Part shown: positions 24,001 through 34,695 of the stretch, one piece after another
Layout of the letters: every line of letters begins with the position of its first letter
Position numbering within the stretch: the first letter of the stretch is position 1
Assembly: GCF_001577835.2 (NCBI RefSeq)
Contig: NC_029541.1
Coordinates: 3,529,141-3,593,140, forward strand
Direction of reading: 5' to 3'
DNA from: Coturnix japonica
Taxonomy: Eukaryota; Chordata; Aves; Galliformes; Phasianidae
Length of the DNA stretch: 64,000 nucleotides
Position numbers and translations under genes: made by a program
Notes under the pieces: generated by a model
Database searches by the model: none
The model's input: the letters and a program-made list of their open reading frames with translations, nothing else
Told to the model about the DNA's origin: nothing

Positions 24001-27000
24001 AGCAAGAGCTGGAAATTCCCCTCCTGATGTTCCAGTAAAATGACTTGTAAAAATGACCGAAGGCAGAAGAAAATGCTGCCTCAGAAACGAGGCTTCAGTG
24101 AGAGGAGGAAATAATAATGATAAAAAAAAAGATGGGAAAAATTCAGCCCAAAGAAGTGAAGAAATCCCAGGGGAAAGCAGTCTCCTGTTGCACAGTGAGG
24201 CTTTGCTTTGCTCATATGCACAGGAATCATCCCTGCAGCTCTATCAGCTCCAGATGAACAGATATTTGAGGTGATACAGAGATGGAATTGCAGGTTGCAC
24301 CTTCCCTTCTAAGAGCAGCTGACGTTGTGGGATGTATTATATAACGTCATCTCTGCTTTTCCAGCTTGAATCTTGTATTCCTGGGTTAGTGGTGCTCTTT
24401 GTAAAATGATTTCTTTGCTCCGAAGCTTCCAGCAGCAGTTGGTGTAGAATGAGCTGATTACAAGGGTTGTTGGGGTGGGTTTTTTTGCACTTTGGACAGC
24501 TTTAATTCATGTTGGTGCATTGCTGGACTTCATGGTGCCATCAGTGCTGTGACACCTCATCCGGCTGTTGGGCTCTTTCAGGAAAGTACTGAGTTGCTCA
24601 AAGCAACGAGGAGGTACTTGTTGTTCTTTCCCAGCAGGAAATAAACCACCCGACCTGCAGTTGGAGCTTAAAGCCCAGCATTGACCAGGAGAGTGGGGGA
24701 AGTGCAGCTATTTCTGCAGGCACCGAATGCATGAGAACCAGGGGCTGCGTGCAGCGGGTGTAAACCTCATTGGTGGTAAATCCCAGCTCCTTGAGCTTTG
24801 ATTAAGAAGAAGGATCAGAAGCAGACTTAAGGGCTGCCCTGCTGCCTAACCAGGGGCACAGCACTGCTTGGGGTGTCCCCAAGGGCTCACTCAGCTCCCT
24901 TGCCAGCTGCAGGCACGCAATGCCTGAGTCACTTATACATCCCTTGGGCTCTTGGAGAGAGAGGTTTGCTTGAGTCATTTTTCTGGATTCTTCAGAATAG
25001 CTGAAGTTCTCCACCCCAGCACCAAAAAAGAAGGCTGTGTTTTTTCCTGTGATTCACTAACCCATGGGTGGCTCATTATCCAGGGCTGCCCTCCCATTTC
25101 CAGGGCTAAGCCTTTCCTTCCTCTCTTTTTTTCCAAGTGTAAAGTTGGAACGATACTTTCAGCTGTGACCAAGCAGACACAGAACCATCACACCCACCTT
25201 TGCCAGGAAGAGATGAACAGTGTTTGGGAGCATATTTCTTTGCTGCAAGGCTTAGAATCCAGCTCCAAATCATTCTCATAGGACAAATGTCTCCGAGTGG
25301 GTTTGACTTGAGACATGGAGAGAGAAGTGCTTTTGTTGTTCCTTTTTTCCAAGGCAACCCACACGTTTTTCCCTTAGAGGGAGCAATGCTTGCCTTTGAT
25401 TGCTGTTTTGTTCCCATGCTGATCACGTGGCTGCATCTTAGGATATAAACAGGACCGAGAAGTCCCTATTGGTATTTGAGTAAAGATTTACTGTGCATCA
25501 CATCAGTCCTCTGAGCAATACAATTCTGTTACATCAGTTCGCTTCTCTGTTCCAGCTGCAGTGTTTGGAGCAGCTCTCGCTGTTGTACGCTTGAGGGAAG
25601 CATTTTATTTCTCAGTGCTGTTTATTGAGATGTCAGAAAGCACCTTTCCCAATGAAAAGAGAGCAGAGAAGGCAGTATTTGTCAGTCAGAATGGAGCTCT
25701 CCTACCTAAAATTTGTCCTTAAGCAATCCTGTAAGAAATGGTTGATGCTTGGTAATGGTTTGCCCATCATGTTCCTGCTGAGGAAGTGAGCAGTGATGCT
25801 GATGTTGTTCTAAGTGCCCTCATCAGCAATATCATGATATCACAGAATGACCTGGGAAGGGGGGATGTGAACTCTCAACAATTTCCTTTTATTTTGTTTA
25901 GCAGGGTTTGTGCTTTAAGTATATTGACGTGCAAATTTGTTTTGATACACAGGCCCAGCACAGGGACACCTTCATTGAAGAACGCTATGGAAAGTACAAC
26001 ATCAGTGATCCATTAATGGCTTTGCAGAGAGATTTTGAGGCCCTGAAAGAGGCGAATCATGGCGAAAAGCAGCCAGTGTGCTCCAACCCCTTATCCATCC
26101 TGAAGGTGGTGATGAAACACTGCAAGAATATGCAGGAAAGAATGTTATCCCAACTAGCTGCTGCAGAAAGCAGGCACAGAAAGGTACGTTTTGCTTCTAA
26201 TAAGCTACACAGAGGTGGATAGCTGCCTTTTGAAGTTATGTTGGTTTCGATAACAACACTGAAATGCTTGGATTTTGGTGACTGAAAGGGCTGTGCACCT
26301 TCATGTGAGCTACTTGTCACTCTATGATGCAACTGGGAGGCTCAGCAACTGTAGTGATAACATTGAGGTTTCTATTAGAGGACATGCAGAAGGAATTACC
26401 TTGCCCAGAACCAAGAGATGTAGTTGCAAATGTAAGAGAATAGCTGGGTGGTTGAATTCTGAGCAGACATATCACTGTTCCCTATGATCATCAAGGATCT
26501 GGTACCACCTACTTATGGGAGAGTGCCTCCTATAAGATGAGCTTTCCTAACACAGTGTGACGTGGCCAAAGCTGCTTTTCATGCTGTTTGGTCTCTTTAA
26601 TAACTCACTTGTACATGAATGTACCTTGAATGAGTTGTCATCAGTGATGTTCAATCAGGCTTCTTCCCATAGGCTTGCCCATCTAGCACACCTTAGTTTG
26701 TTAGAGGAGGATAAAGCCACAGTGTATAGAACTCAAAGACCCACTACAAAGTACTTTCTTCTTTTATCTACTTAGCTCTTAAAAAACAAACACACAAATC
26801 CCTCTGTTTACATGGTGTTATCTCCAGCACCTGCACTGCAGTGCTGTGTCTCAGCCTCTTCACATAGAATGGCCTGGGTTGCAAAGGACCTCAATGCTCA
26901 TCCAGTTCCAACCCCCTGCTATGTGCAGGGTCACCAACCAGCAGCCCAGGCTGCCCAGAGCCACATCCAGCCTGGCCTTGAATGCCTGCAGGGATGGGGC

Positions 27001-30000
27001 ATCCACAGCCTCCTTGGGCAACCTGTTCCATTGGGTTACATACTGAGAAGCAGCTGGGATTTTGCTTTTACTCGCATCAGAGTAAGCTTTTACAGTGCCA
27101 AATTTAAGTCTTATTTTTAGCTACTGTTTTGATGGGGATATGGCAGAGCAAGGTTCTTTCAGTCTGTGAGGAGCGTGAAGCATTTCTGATGCAGAAATCA
27201 CTCACAGTGATATGAGCTGCCAGCTGGGCTTCCCATCAGTGTGCTGAGTGCTGGCAGCTGGAGCTTTCAACTGCCCATTGGTGTGCTGGGAGTCATGGGA
27301 AGCATGATGTGTGTCACCTTTCAGACAAGAATCTAGCTAAATATTCACAGGAAAATCAGATTTCACCCCCCCCCCCCCCTCTTTTCCTCTAATAAAAAGG
27401 TTCCCTGTGTACTTGAAAGATATACAAGCATTGTTTGGAAGCCTAAATTGCAGGAAGACTGAGAAGCTGCTGTAAATTCCTGGTCGCTGTTTTTTGGAAG
27501 GCCTGGAGGTCTGCAGGGTGATGCAAACTCACCCAAGAGACTCCACCATATTTGGCTTTCTTTTTGTTGAGCTAATAGAATTTCAGTTGTTCTAGATCAG
27601 CATAGAAACTGAAGGAGCTCCTTAACCGGGTCCTTATGGCAAGCGGTTTCATTTCAAGAGCTCATCTCATTCTTAAGTGGAAGAAGAAATGAATGTTCTT
27701 TAAAATAAACTTTGCTCCGCAGCCCTCAAATGGAGCAATCTGTCTGCAAATTGCAGCCTGTTGTGCCACGTGCTCTGCTCCTGTTGGCTTTGTTAGAGGT
27801 GCAGACAGGAGGTGACAGGTAAGGTGCAGCCAGTAGTGACAGATAACACAGTGGTGGCTCTTTTGTATAAGCTAACTGCAGTGTGGGTGCAGGTCTCTGT
27901 GTTTTGTTCAGCATGTGAGCACAGCAGGGCACTGTGGTGACCAGTGTTTGCTTGGCAGGTGATCCTGGACCTGGAGGAGGAGAGGCAGCGACATGCCCAG
28001 GACACAGCAGAGGGGGATGATGTCACCTACATGCTGGAGAAGGAACGGGAACGACTCACCCAGCAGGTACAGCTCACTGCCCAGCCCGTGGTTCCATGCA
28101 GCTTCAGTTGGTTTGCTGAGGCCAGATCACACCTCAGTGTCAAAAGAATATCATGAGCCTCACACCTTTGTGAGTCCCTCTGAGTTATTATCATTTCAAT
28201 AGGAAAAACAGATGTAGTTTTCTGGTAAGCTGTTCATAAATGAGTGCTTTGTAATCTTACTTCAGACCAAAATCTGTGCAGTTCTGAAGAGCCCAGAGCC
28301 CTGCTCACAAGTGATGATGCTTTCTAGTACTTAAAAATGAGAATAAATCATGAAAGGTCTCCTAAGGGGGTTGTTGAGAGATTATAATAAATATTTAAGC
28401 TGCTATTTTCTGTTACTGAAGCACTGTGGGCTTTAATAAACATAAATAACACATCAGCATTTTAAAGGCTAAATGCTTCTAAAAGGCAAACTGACAAAGC
28501 AGTAGATGGGGTGGAAGGAAGATTTGCTTCAGATCAGTGCGTGCCAGCTGCGTGTAGCTTAATGCCAACTGAATTTCATGTGCTAGTAAGTAATAATCCA
28601 TAATGTACATGAACAGAGCTCCTTATTGTACAAGGCTGTCCCACAGACACCAGGGGAAGGGCTTCTTTATTCACCTTAGGCATAGCCATCTTTTTCTGGG
28701 CAGTATTTCCAACGTGTGTTGTAAACCCTTTTGCTTTTGGGTTGTTATGCTTTGTGGAGGCGTTGTGCTTCCCATACAGCCTTTCTTTGCTCCTCTCTTC
28801 CAGCTGGAGTTTGAAAGATCCCAGGTTAAGAAGTTTGAGAAAGAACAGAAGAAACTCTCGAGTCAATTGGAGGAGGAGAGGGCACGCCACAAGCAGCTGT
28901 CCTCCATGCTTGTTGTAGAGTGCAAGAAAGCCACTGCCAAAGCAGCAGAAGAGAGTCAGAAGACGGCAGAACTGAGCTTGAAACTGGAAAAAGAGAAGAG
29001 CAAGGTGAGTAAGCTGGAGGAGGAGCTGGCATCCAAGAGGAAGCGGGGCTTACAGATGGAAGCACAAGTAGAAAAGCAGCTTTCGGAGTTTGACATCGAA
29101 AGAGAGCAGCTGAAAGCCAAGCTGAACAGGGAAGAGAACCGTACAAAAGCACTGAAAGAAGAAGTGGAATCGTTGAAGAAAGCCCTGAAAGAGCTGGAGG
29201 CTGCTTGCCAGGAGCATGGTCCTGCTGAGCCTTCACAGCCAAGTCTCTCTGTGATGTCCAGAGGGGTTGCTACTGACAGCCCTGCCATCAAGTCTGTGTC
29301 ATGCCAGACAGAGTTTCCACAAGCAGACCGAGCAAATCCTGCTGGTGCAAGCAAAGCTGTGCACGCTGCATTTCCCAGCCCTCCTACACCTACTCATTCC
29401 TATGCGAAATCCAATGGCCATTGTGATACAGACGTGCAAACGGGTGGGGAGGTGCTGCAGACAAATACCCCGGAGAGCCAAGTGCAGAAGGAGAAACCCA
29501 CTAGTGCAACACCAGAGAACACAGTTGAGAATGGAAGTTCTCCCATAAGAACGGAGTCCCCGGTGCATCTGCCGTCCCAGCTCCCTTCCAGCGGGGTATC
29601 CCTGTCTCCCAGCAGCACAGCTGCCTCCTCCCTCACACCTTCTCCATGCTCCTCACCCGTTCTTAGCAAACGCCTGGTGGGAGCTCCTGCAGGCAGCCCA
29701 GGTTACCAGTCCTCCTACCAGGTGGGGATCAACCAGCGCTTCCACGCAGCTCGGCACAAGTTTCAGTCTCAAGCTGAACAGGATCATCAGATCAGCGGCC
29801 TGCAGAGCCCACCAGCAAGGGATCTGTCTCCTACCCTAGCAGATAACTCTGCTGCCAAGCAGCTGGCACGCAACACGGTCACTCAGGTCCTGTCCAGATT
29901 TACCAGCCAGCAGGGCCCCATTAAGCCGGTCTCCCCTAACAGCTCACCTTTTGGCACAGACTATCGAAATCTGGCAAATGCCGTGAGCCCTAAAAGTGAA

Positions 30001-30285
30001 TCTGGTCATTCTCCAGGCCCTGCCAAGGTTTCCAGCCCTCTCAGCCCATTGTCTCCAGGGATTAAGTCACCAACCATCCCTCGAGCGGAAAGAGGGAACC
30101 CTCCACCCATTCCTCCAAAGAAACCAGGCCTGGCTCAGTCTCCTGCTGCTCCCACTCCACTCACCAAAGCCTCATCCCAGTCATCCTCCCTGGGTGCCCC
30201 CACGGACGTGGCAAGCAGTTGCTCCAACAATACAGTGGTGTCCAATGGCAAAGACATTGAGATCCTCCTGCCAACCAGCAGCTAG
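20914..30285 (+). CDS. CTTNBP2NL: CTTNBP2 N-terminal-like protein (four coding exons, 639 aa)
   Basis: The coding sequence joins 20914-21012, 25953-26183, 27959-28066 and 28804-30285. All introns are GT-AG and all junctions fall between codons. The product is 639 aa, the length I recall for the human orthologue. Residues 1 to about 190 form the CortBP2 N-terminal domain, starting [21 protein letters not shown] highly charged coiled coil runs from about 85 to 280. The rest is a Ser/Pro-rich, presumably disordered tail with SVSCQTEF (310-317), a TDVQTGG motif and an SH3-ligand-like [10 protein letters not shown] (579-588). Family members bind striatins and PP2A in STRIPAK complexes and associate with cortactin and actin at the cell cortex and stress fibres. 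The start is the first ATG after the acceptor, with A at -3. No defects are visible. Confidence 0.97.
21013..25952 (+). other. CTTNBP2NL: CTTNBP2NL intron 2 (4.9 kb)
   Basis: The intron runs from GTATGT to ATACACAG. It holds unique sequence without a recognisable mobile element, nested gene or RNA gene. The open frames inside it are short and unlike any family I know. Confidence 0.85.
25953..26183 (+). CDS. CTTNBP2NL: CTTNBP2NL coding exon 2
   Basis: Encodes residues 34-110 ([18 protein letters not shown] to AAAESRHRK), the conserved core of the CortBP2 domain, including [20 protein letters not shown]. The donor is AAG|GTACGT. Confidence 0.96.
26862..27034 (-). mobile_element. CR1 LINE 3'-end fragment
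   Basis: The antisense CR1 3' UTR runs from ACATAGAATGGCCTGGGTTG through CCCCCTGCTATGTGCAGG and CCACATCCAGCCTGGCCTT to GGCAACCTGTTCCA. It is well preserved and 5'-truncated, lying in CTTNBP2NL intron 3 opposite to the direction of transcription. Confidence 0.93.
27366..27379. repeat. Homopolymer C14
   Basis: Fourteen consecutive C in CTTNBP2NL intron 3, the same length as the run at 13512. Confidence 0.95.
27959..28066 (+). CDS. CTTNBP2NL: CTTNBP2NL coding exon 3
   Basis: Encodes residues 111-146 ([20 protein letters not shown] to ERERLTQQ), continuing the coiled coil. The acceptor is CTTGGCAG and the donor is CAG|GTACAG. Confidence 0.95.
28804..30285 (+). CDS. CTTNBP2NL: CTTNBP2NL coding exon 4 (terminal, large)
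   Basis: Encodes residues 147-639 and the TAG stop. The acceptor CTCTTCCAG ends at 28803. It begins [18 protein letters not shown], carries the coiled coil to about residue 281 and then the Ser/Pro-rich tail ending [10 protein letters not shown]. One exon holds 77% of the protein, as expected for this family. Confidence 0.97.
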   Translation: MEFERSQVKKFEKEQKKLSSQLEEERARHKQLSSMLVVECKKATAKAAEESQKTAELSLKLEKEKSKVSKLEEELASKRKRGLQMEAQVEKQLSEFDIEREQLKAKLNREENRTKALKEEVESLKKALKELEAACQEHGPAEPSQPSLSVMSRGVATDSPAIKSVSCQTEFPQADRANPAGASKAVHAAFPSPPTPTHSYAKSNGHCDTDVQTGGEVLQTNTPESQVQKEKPTSATPENTVENGSSPIRTESPVHLPSQLPSSGVSLSPSSTAASSLTPSPCSSPVLSKRLVGAPAGSPGYQSSYQVGINQRFHAARHKFQSQAEQDHQISGLQSPPARDLSPTLADNSAAKQLARNTVTQVLSRFTSQQGPIKPVSPNSSPFGTDYRNLANAVSPKSESGHSPGPAKVSSPLSPLSPGIKSPTIPRAERGNPPPIPPKKPGLAQSPAAPTPLTKASSQSSSLGAPTDVASSCSNNTVVSNGKDIEILLPTSS

Positions 30286-32850
30286 TCTCCAGCAGATGTG
30301 AATGTGACATTCCGTGGCTTAGCATGCTATAGAGCTGAGGCACTGTTTTTTTCCACTCCGTGTTATTTATTTCCATAGTAGCAGAATCTGTCTGTACAAA
30401 GCATTTAGTATATATATATTTTTTTCCTTTTTTTTAATAGGTAGGAAAATATTTTTGTTTATGAAGAAACCTTAACTACAGCTATATACAGTAGCCTCAA
30501 AATGCCTCGTGGCAACAGGCAGATCAATAACAAGAACCTTAACCCTGCACTGGATCTATCAAGCAAAAATGGGACTGAAATGCTACTTAGGAACTAAGCA
30601 GAAATGGCTTCTGCAGACTTTATGCTCCAGATGAACGTTTTATATATATATAAAAAAAGAAAACAAAGTGCCTGAACTTAAGTCTGCATTCCAATATGAA
30701 TGTGATCCTTTGGAAAAGGTGAGGATGGGGACCATCGAGCTGCAGGATCAAATCCTTCTGTGAGTCGTGAATGTTTTAGGACGACACTGTTGTTGATTCT
30801 TTCCATTTGCTGCAGTTAAGGTGGCAAAAGTCTTATGGATTCTATAAGGTGAGCACCAAACTACTGCGGCAGCCACAGGCACAGTGCATCCCTCAGGACG
30901 GCTCCTGGGGGCTTTGGGAAGCAACACAAGTTCACTTGGGGTAGAACTGAGCAATACAACCCACTTTCCTTTCTTGTATGTGAGGGCAGTGAGGTGCTGG
31001 AACAGGTTCCCCAGTGGTCAGGTTGGCTGTGCCCTATTGATGTGCTGGGAGGCTCCCAGCCCAGGGCAGGGGTTGGTACCAGGTGGTCTTTAAGGCCCCC
31101 TCCAACCTCTGAGCCATTCTATGGTTCTTCATTCACTTTCCAAGCAGGTTTTATTTGCTTTCCTATTGCACATCCTGCGTGCTTTGATGGCTGAACTCCA
31201 AGTTCTGGTGTGTCCCTTTGAATTTCCACTTTCTTTAAGCATTCTACTGTTGTGTGTAGAACTTCTGAGTAAAAGGATCTTGCTATTACTTGATCAAGGT
31301 CTTGCTATTACTTGAAAACAAGAGAACCAAAACACTACTCCATATGATACAGGTGTTTTTATTCTATTGCAACGTGGGACCTTCTGCTCTACACAAAAGC
31401 AATAATTTTGTTCATCATTTGCTCCCATGGCATCTGACTGACCTGGATCTTAAACAGGAGGAAGCTGTGGGTGTTTTGGCTTTCAATGGCTGCTGCAAAA
31501 TGGGAACCAAATAATTGCTGTCCTGTGTGTAGGTAGCCTCACACATACACATATTAAGTACACAGTGTGTTATCCAAGTCTGTTCTTGAGCCTTTGCTGG
31601 ATAAGAAGAGAGCAGGGGCATTCTCTGAGCTGAGAAATGGTTCAGAGCAAGGGGAATGGGTGAAGTCTGAGGGAAATCCTTAGCACAAAAAGCAGAGTGG
31701 GCCCAAATGGGGCAGAGCAGCTGCTGCTGTGCAGGATGTGCAGCCCTCACTGTGTTGCTCTGCCTTCATTCTACATGCAATGCTTGGCTCCACGCAGTGA
31801 GTGTTGCCTGTGGGTGATGCTGAGTTAATTTCTCAGGTGTTGGCTGTGAGCTCATCCCGCATTCAGAAGCAGCATCAGGTTGCCTATAACCAGAGCTGCT
31901 TTCTCCTTCGGCCTCATTCAATATTTAATTAAACAAAACACGTCCCACTTTGCCATAGGAAAAACACCCACGGCGGCTGGGAGGATGCACTGCTGTACCT
32001 TAATGGGTTCCCTCCAGCTTTGGGTCTCCCTTTATAGGACTTCAGAGCCGTGTGCTGCTTTGAAGTGGCTGTTGCCTGCAGTGCCCCTGCTGTCCTCCCT
32101 GCACAGACATTCAGGTCCATACCCACCCAGCAATAGCCCTTCAAGTCGTGCTGTTGTGTGCCATAGTTCTGAAGCTCTGGGAGCAGCAGCAGCCCTTTGG
32201 GAAGCACATTTACTGCTCTTTTTAATAACTCATAGCAAAGATTTGTTATTTTCCTCTCGGTGAGTGTAATTCTAGAGATGGATGGGCAGATGGATTCAGG
32301 CCCACGTGTGGCTTTTGATTCAAAAGCAAGGCTTTGTATACACTGCTTTAACAACGTTCCTTTGCTTTTACATTGATGTAAATTGTATAACCCCCCCTCC
32401 TTATAGCTCTATAGAGAGAATATGATGAAGTTTATTAGGAAATGCACTGAGTACCGTTTCTTCTACAATATACTATGGGAAGGGGCCTGCAGAAGAATGT
32501 ATTTTTGCTATCAGCTGATCTTTGGGGGGGGAGGGAGGGGGAATTAAGCACAAAGATGGCAGTGGCTGCAATTAACTCAGTGAGGAGCTTAAAGGTAGAA
32601 CTGTCCATGTAGATTCTGTGTGAAAGCAGCTAAATATCACTCCTAGAGCTCACACCTGTTACAAGCAAGAGCTGTCACTGGAGAATGGAGTATAATGAAG
32701 TGCAAAGGCGTGTACCCTAGTATTAATCCATTAACACCTGTACATTTGTAAAGCCAAGCTGAAGTCTTTAATCATTGTTTTTATAGCTGACGGCATTAAA
32801 CGTGTTAAACATTCGTATGATCAATAAAGGATTTTATTTTTAACATTTAT
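30286..32850 (+). other. CTTNBP2NL: CTTNBP2NL 3' UTR with polyadenylation signal
   Basis: About 2.5 kb lie between the TAG and AATAAA at 32823-32828, which is followed by T-rich and then GTG-rich DNA, so cleavage is expected near 32845. The UTR includes a canonical AU-rich nonamer TTATTTATT at 30363-30371 (mRNA-destabilising type), TA-rich runs near 30410 and 30642, and a sense-oriented CR1 fragment. ATTAAA variants at about 31926 and 32795 could give minor earlier ends. Confidence 0.8.
30983..31130 (+). mobile_element. CR1 LINE 3'-end fragment exonised in the 3' UTR
   Basis: GAGGTGCTGGAACAGGTTCC is followed by a divergent CR1 3' UTR and ends CCTCCAACCTCTGAGCCATT..CTATGGTTCT, the sense CR1 terminus. 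It is sense to CTTNBP2NL and so should be part of the mature mRNA. Its subfamily differs from the other copies in the window. Confidence 0.85.
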
Positions 32851-33219
32851 CGAGCGGCCCTTTGGAGCTGTGAGCTGTGCGGGGGGGATGCGGGTCTTAA
32901 GGTGGGGGTACGAGCTGCTGGAATAACACAAACCCTCCGAGAAACAGTGATGATGTGCTTTTCTATGCCGAGAAGGGCAATAGGAAGGCGGTGTGTAGGG
33001 CGGCACTGAGTCATCCCCGCACACACAGCGCCCATTCACAGCCCCGGGGTGAGGCTGGGGGCACAGCAGTGCCAAGCCCTGCACAGAACAGCTCTGTTTG
33101 TCCTTTGAGGGCGGCGGGCAGAGCCGTGACTCACAGTTTCTCTATGTCAGCAGCGCCCCGTCGGGGAGTGAAACGCTGAGATTGCGGGGTTCGCTTTAAC
33201 ATTGAGATCTACGATCCCG

Positions 33220-33236
33220 CAGCGCCCCCTGCAGGC
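33220..33236 (-). promoter_or_regulatory. CTCF-like motif, reverse orientation
   Basis: Read on the - strand this is GCCTGCAGGGGGCGCTG, differing from CCACCAGGGGGCGCTG at two positions. It is convergent with the forward motifs at 19.3 kb across CTTNBP2NL and divergent from the next motif. Confidence 0.6.
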
Positions 33237-33270
33237 GAGAGATGGAGCGCAGCACCTGCAGCGCCGCCTT

Positions 33271-33289
33271 TGGCCACCAGGGGGCGCTG
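33271..33289 (+). promoter_or_regulatory. CTCF-like motif, consensus match
   Basis: TGGCCACCAGGGGGCGCTG is an exact match to the textbook CTCF consensus, in forward orientation facing WNT2B. It is the best copy in the window. Confidence 0.85.
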
Positions 33290-34479
33290 TGTGCACGGGG
33301 ATGGCGCTGCGGGTCCCGTTGCGGGGCTGTTACCCGACGTGAGATGCTGCTGCTGCCCCGCATCGCCCCGCAGTGACACAACCCGCACCCTGAGCCCTGT
33401 TTGCACAACCCGAGAGCTGCTGTGAAAAGCTTTCCTGGTGTAGAGGTCAGCAGAGATGCTGGGCAGTGAGAACTGCTCATCCCGCTGTGTTGCAGCCCCT
33501 CCTCGGAGCTCCCCGCAGCGCTGTGCGTTTATCGCTGCCCCTGTACATCGGGGCTGGCAGGAGGTAACACAGAACGAAGCAGAACAGAAGCGGGACCGAT
33601 GGTCTCACCCTGCTCCCAAAGCGCTTCACTCCAGCTCAGCCCAGGAGCCGTCGGTGGCCACAGCTGCCTCTCATCCTCAGGAGCCTCCCGAGCAGCGTGT
33701 GATTAATGTTTTGTCACAGGACGACGGCAAGAAGCTGCCATTAATAAATACCCGCTCAGGGTAAAGCCGCTGTGCCGTCCGTTCACGCTGTGCCGGCGAA
33801 GCGCCGCGTGGTGCAGCGTTATGGGGCCGGGGGCAGCGGGTTGGGGTCAGCGCTGTCTGCCTGCAGGAATCGCCCGAAGAGCTTGTTTGTTTTTGTAGCA
33901 GCTGGATGTGTCTGGGAGGGATGGGAACGTCTCCTGTCACCCGTGGGACGGGAGGAGGGCGGGCAGGGCAGGGATAAAACTCCTGACAAGTTTGGACTAG
34001 AGGGCGAGTTGATTAGCTGAGAGATGAAAATTCACAGCTCTCCGCTTTCGCCGGCCACATGAGCTGCCGGAGATGTGTTTATGTGAGCGGAAGGCACCGA
34101 GAAGGCGGCTGAGCCCCATGGCCGGGTCGGGGCAGGGCAGAGCCTGGCAGTGCCGGGGAGAAGCAGCTCTGCCCTATGAGTGGGGAGGGGGACACGGCCG
34201 GGGATGCAAAGCTTCGAGGGCCGGGGTTGATGGGATCCAGTGCTGTCGGGCATGCAAAGCACAGCCCTCGTATGGCTGCTGGGAGGGGTTGTGCTGATGG
34301 TTGTGGGGTTGGGGACACGGACGTGGGCACCCCACGCTGCTCTCTTGCAGCCGAGGGTGAAGCAGGATGACAGAGCGCTGTCAGCTGATGGGCTGCTCTC
34401 ACACCGTGTCTGGTGGTGCAGATTACACGATGATAGACAGAGATAAACGCATACAGCTGGAGGCAGGATCAATCCGTGC

Positions 34480-34695
34480 TCCACGATGTATAATTGTCTT
34501 GAAAATAAGGTAATGAGCGGCTCTTGGAATGCTTTGATCTTATCGGGAGGACAAGGAATACCCTAATGGCTTTAATTAGACTTCAGGGATGAAATGAGTT
34601 CGGTCTCCTGGGTGAGCTGCTTTATGGAATTGACCATTGGTAGGGGGTAGAAAAGCTTTAATCAGATTGAGGCCCTTTGATACCTGTGGTGGTGT
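34480..34695. promoter_or_regulatory. Enhancer-like element with TCF/LEF sites
   Basis: An AT-rich unique block holds two TCF/LEF-type sites, CTTTGATC at 34532-34539 and CCTTTGAT at 34674-34681. It also has a GATA-type CTTATC next to the first site and a TTTAATTAGAC homeodomain core near 34572. It lies about 15 kb upstream of WNT2B. Enhancer activity and target are inferred. Confidence 0.35.

Larger units (their letters stand above)
26184..27958 (+). other. CTTNBP2NL: CTTNBP2NL intron 3 (1.8 kb)
   Basis: The intron runs from GTACGT to TTGGCAG. It contains an antisense CR1 fragment (26862-27034) and a C14 run (27366-27379). No other element is recognised. Confidence 0.85.
32851..34470. other. 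Intergenic, CpG-moderate, boundary region
   Basis: No coding exon is seen. GC content and CpG rise relative to flanking DNA (about 33.1-33.6 and 33.75-34.2 kb), without CCAAT boxes or an obvious promoter. The landmark is the pair of CTCF-like motifs at 33.22 and 33.27 kb. Confidence 0.5.

Noticed and set aside
25841-25880. Possible extra CR1 fragment (ATCACAGAATGACCTGGG)
   Set aside because: The match is too short and the following sequence does not continue as CR1.
28826-29354. - strand ORFs of 132-138 aa inside CTTNBP2NL exon 4
   Set aside because: They are antisense shadows of the coiled-coil coding exon.
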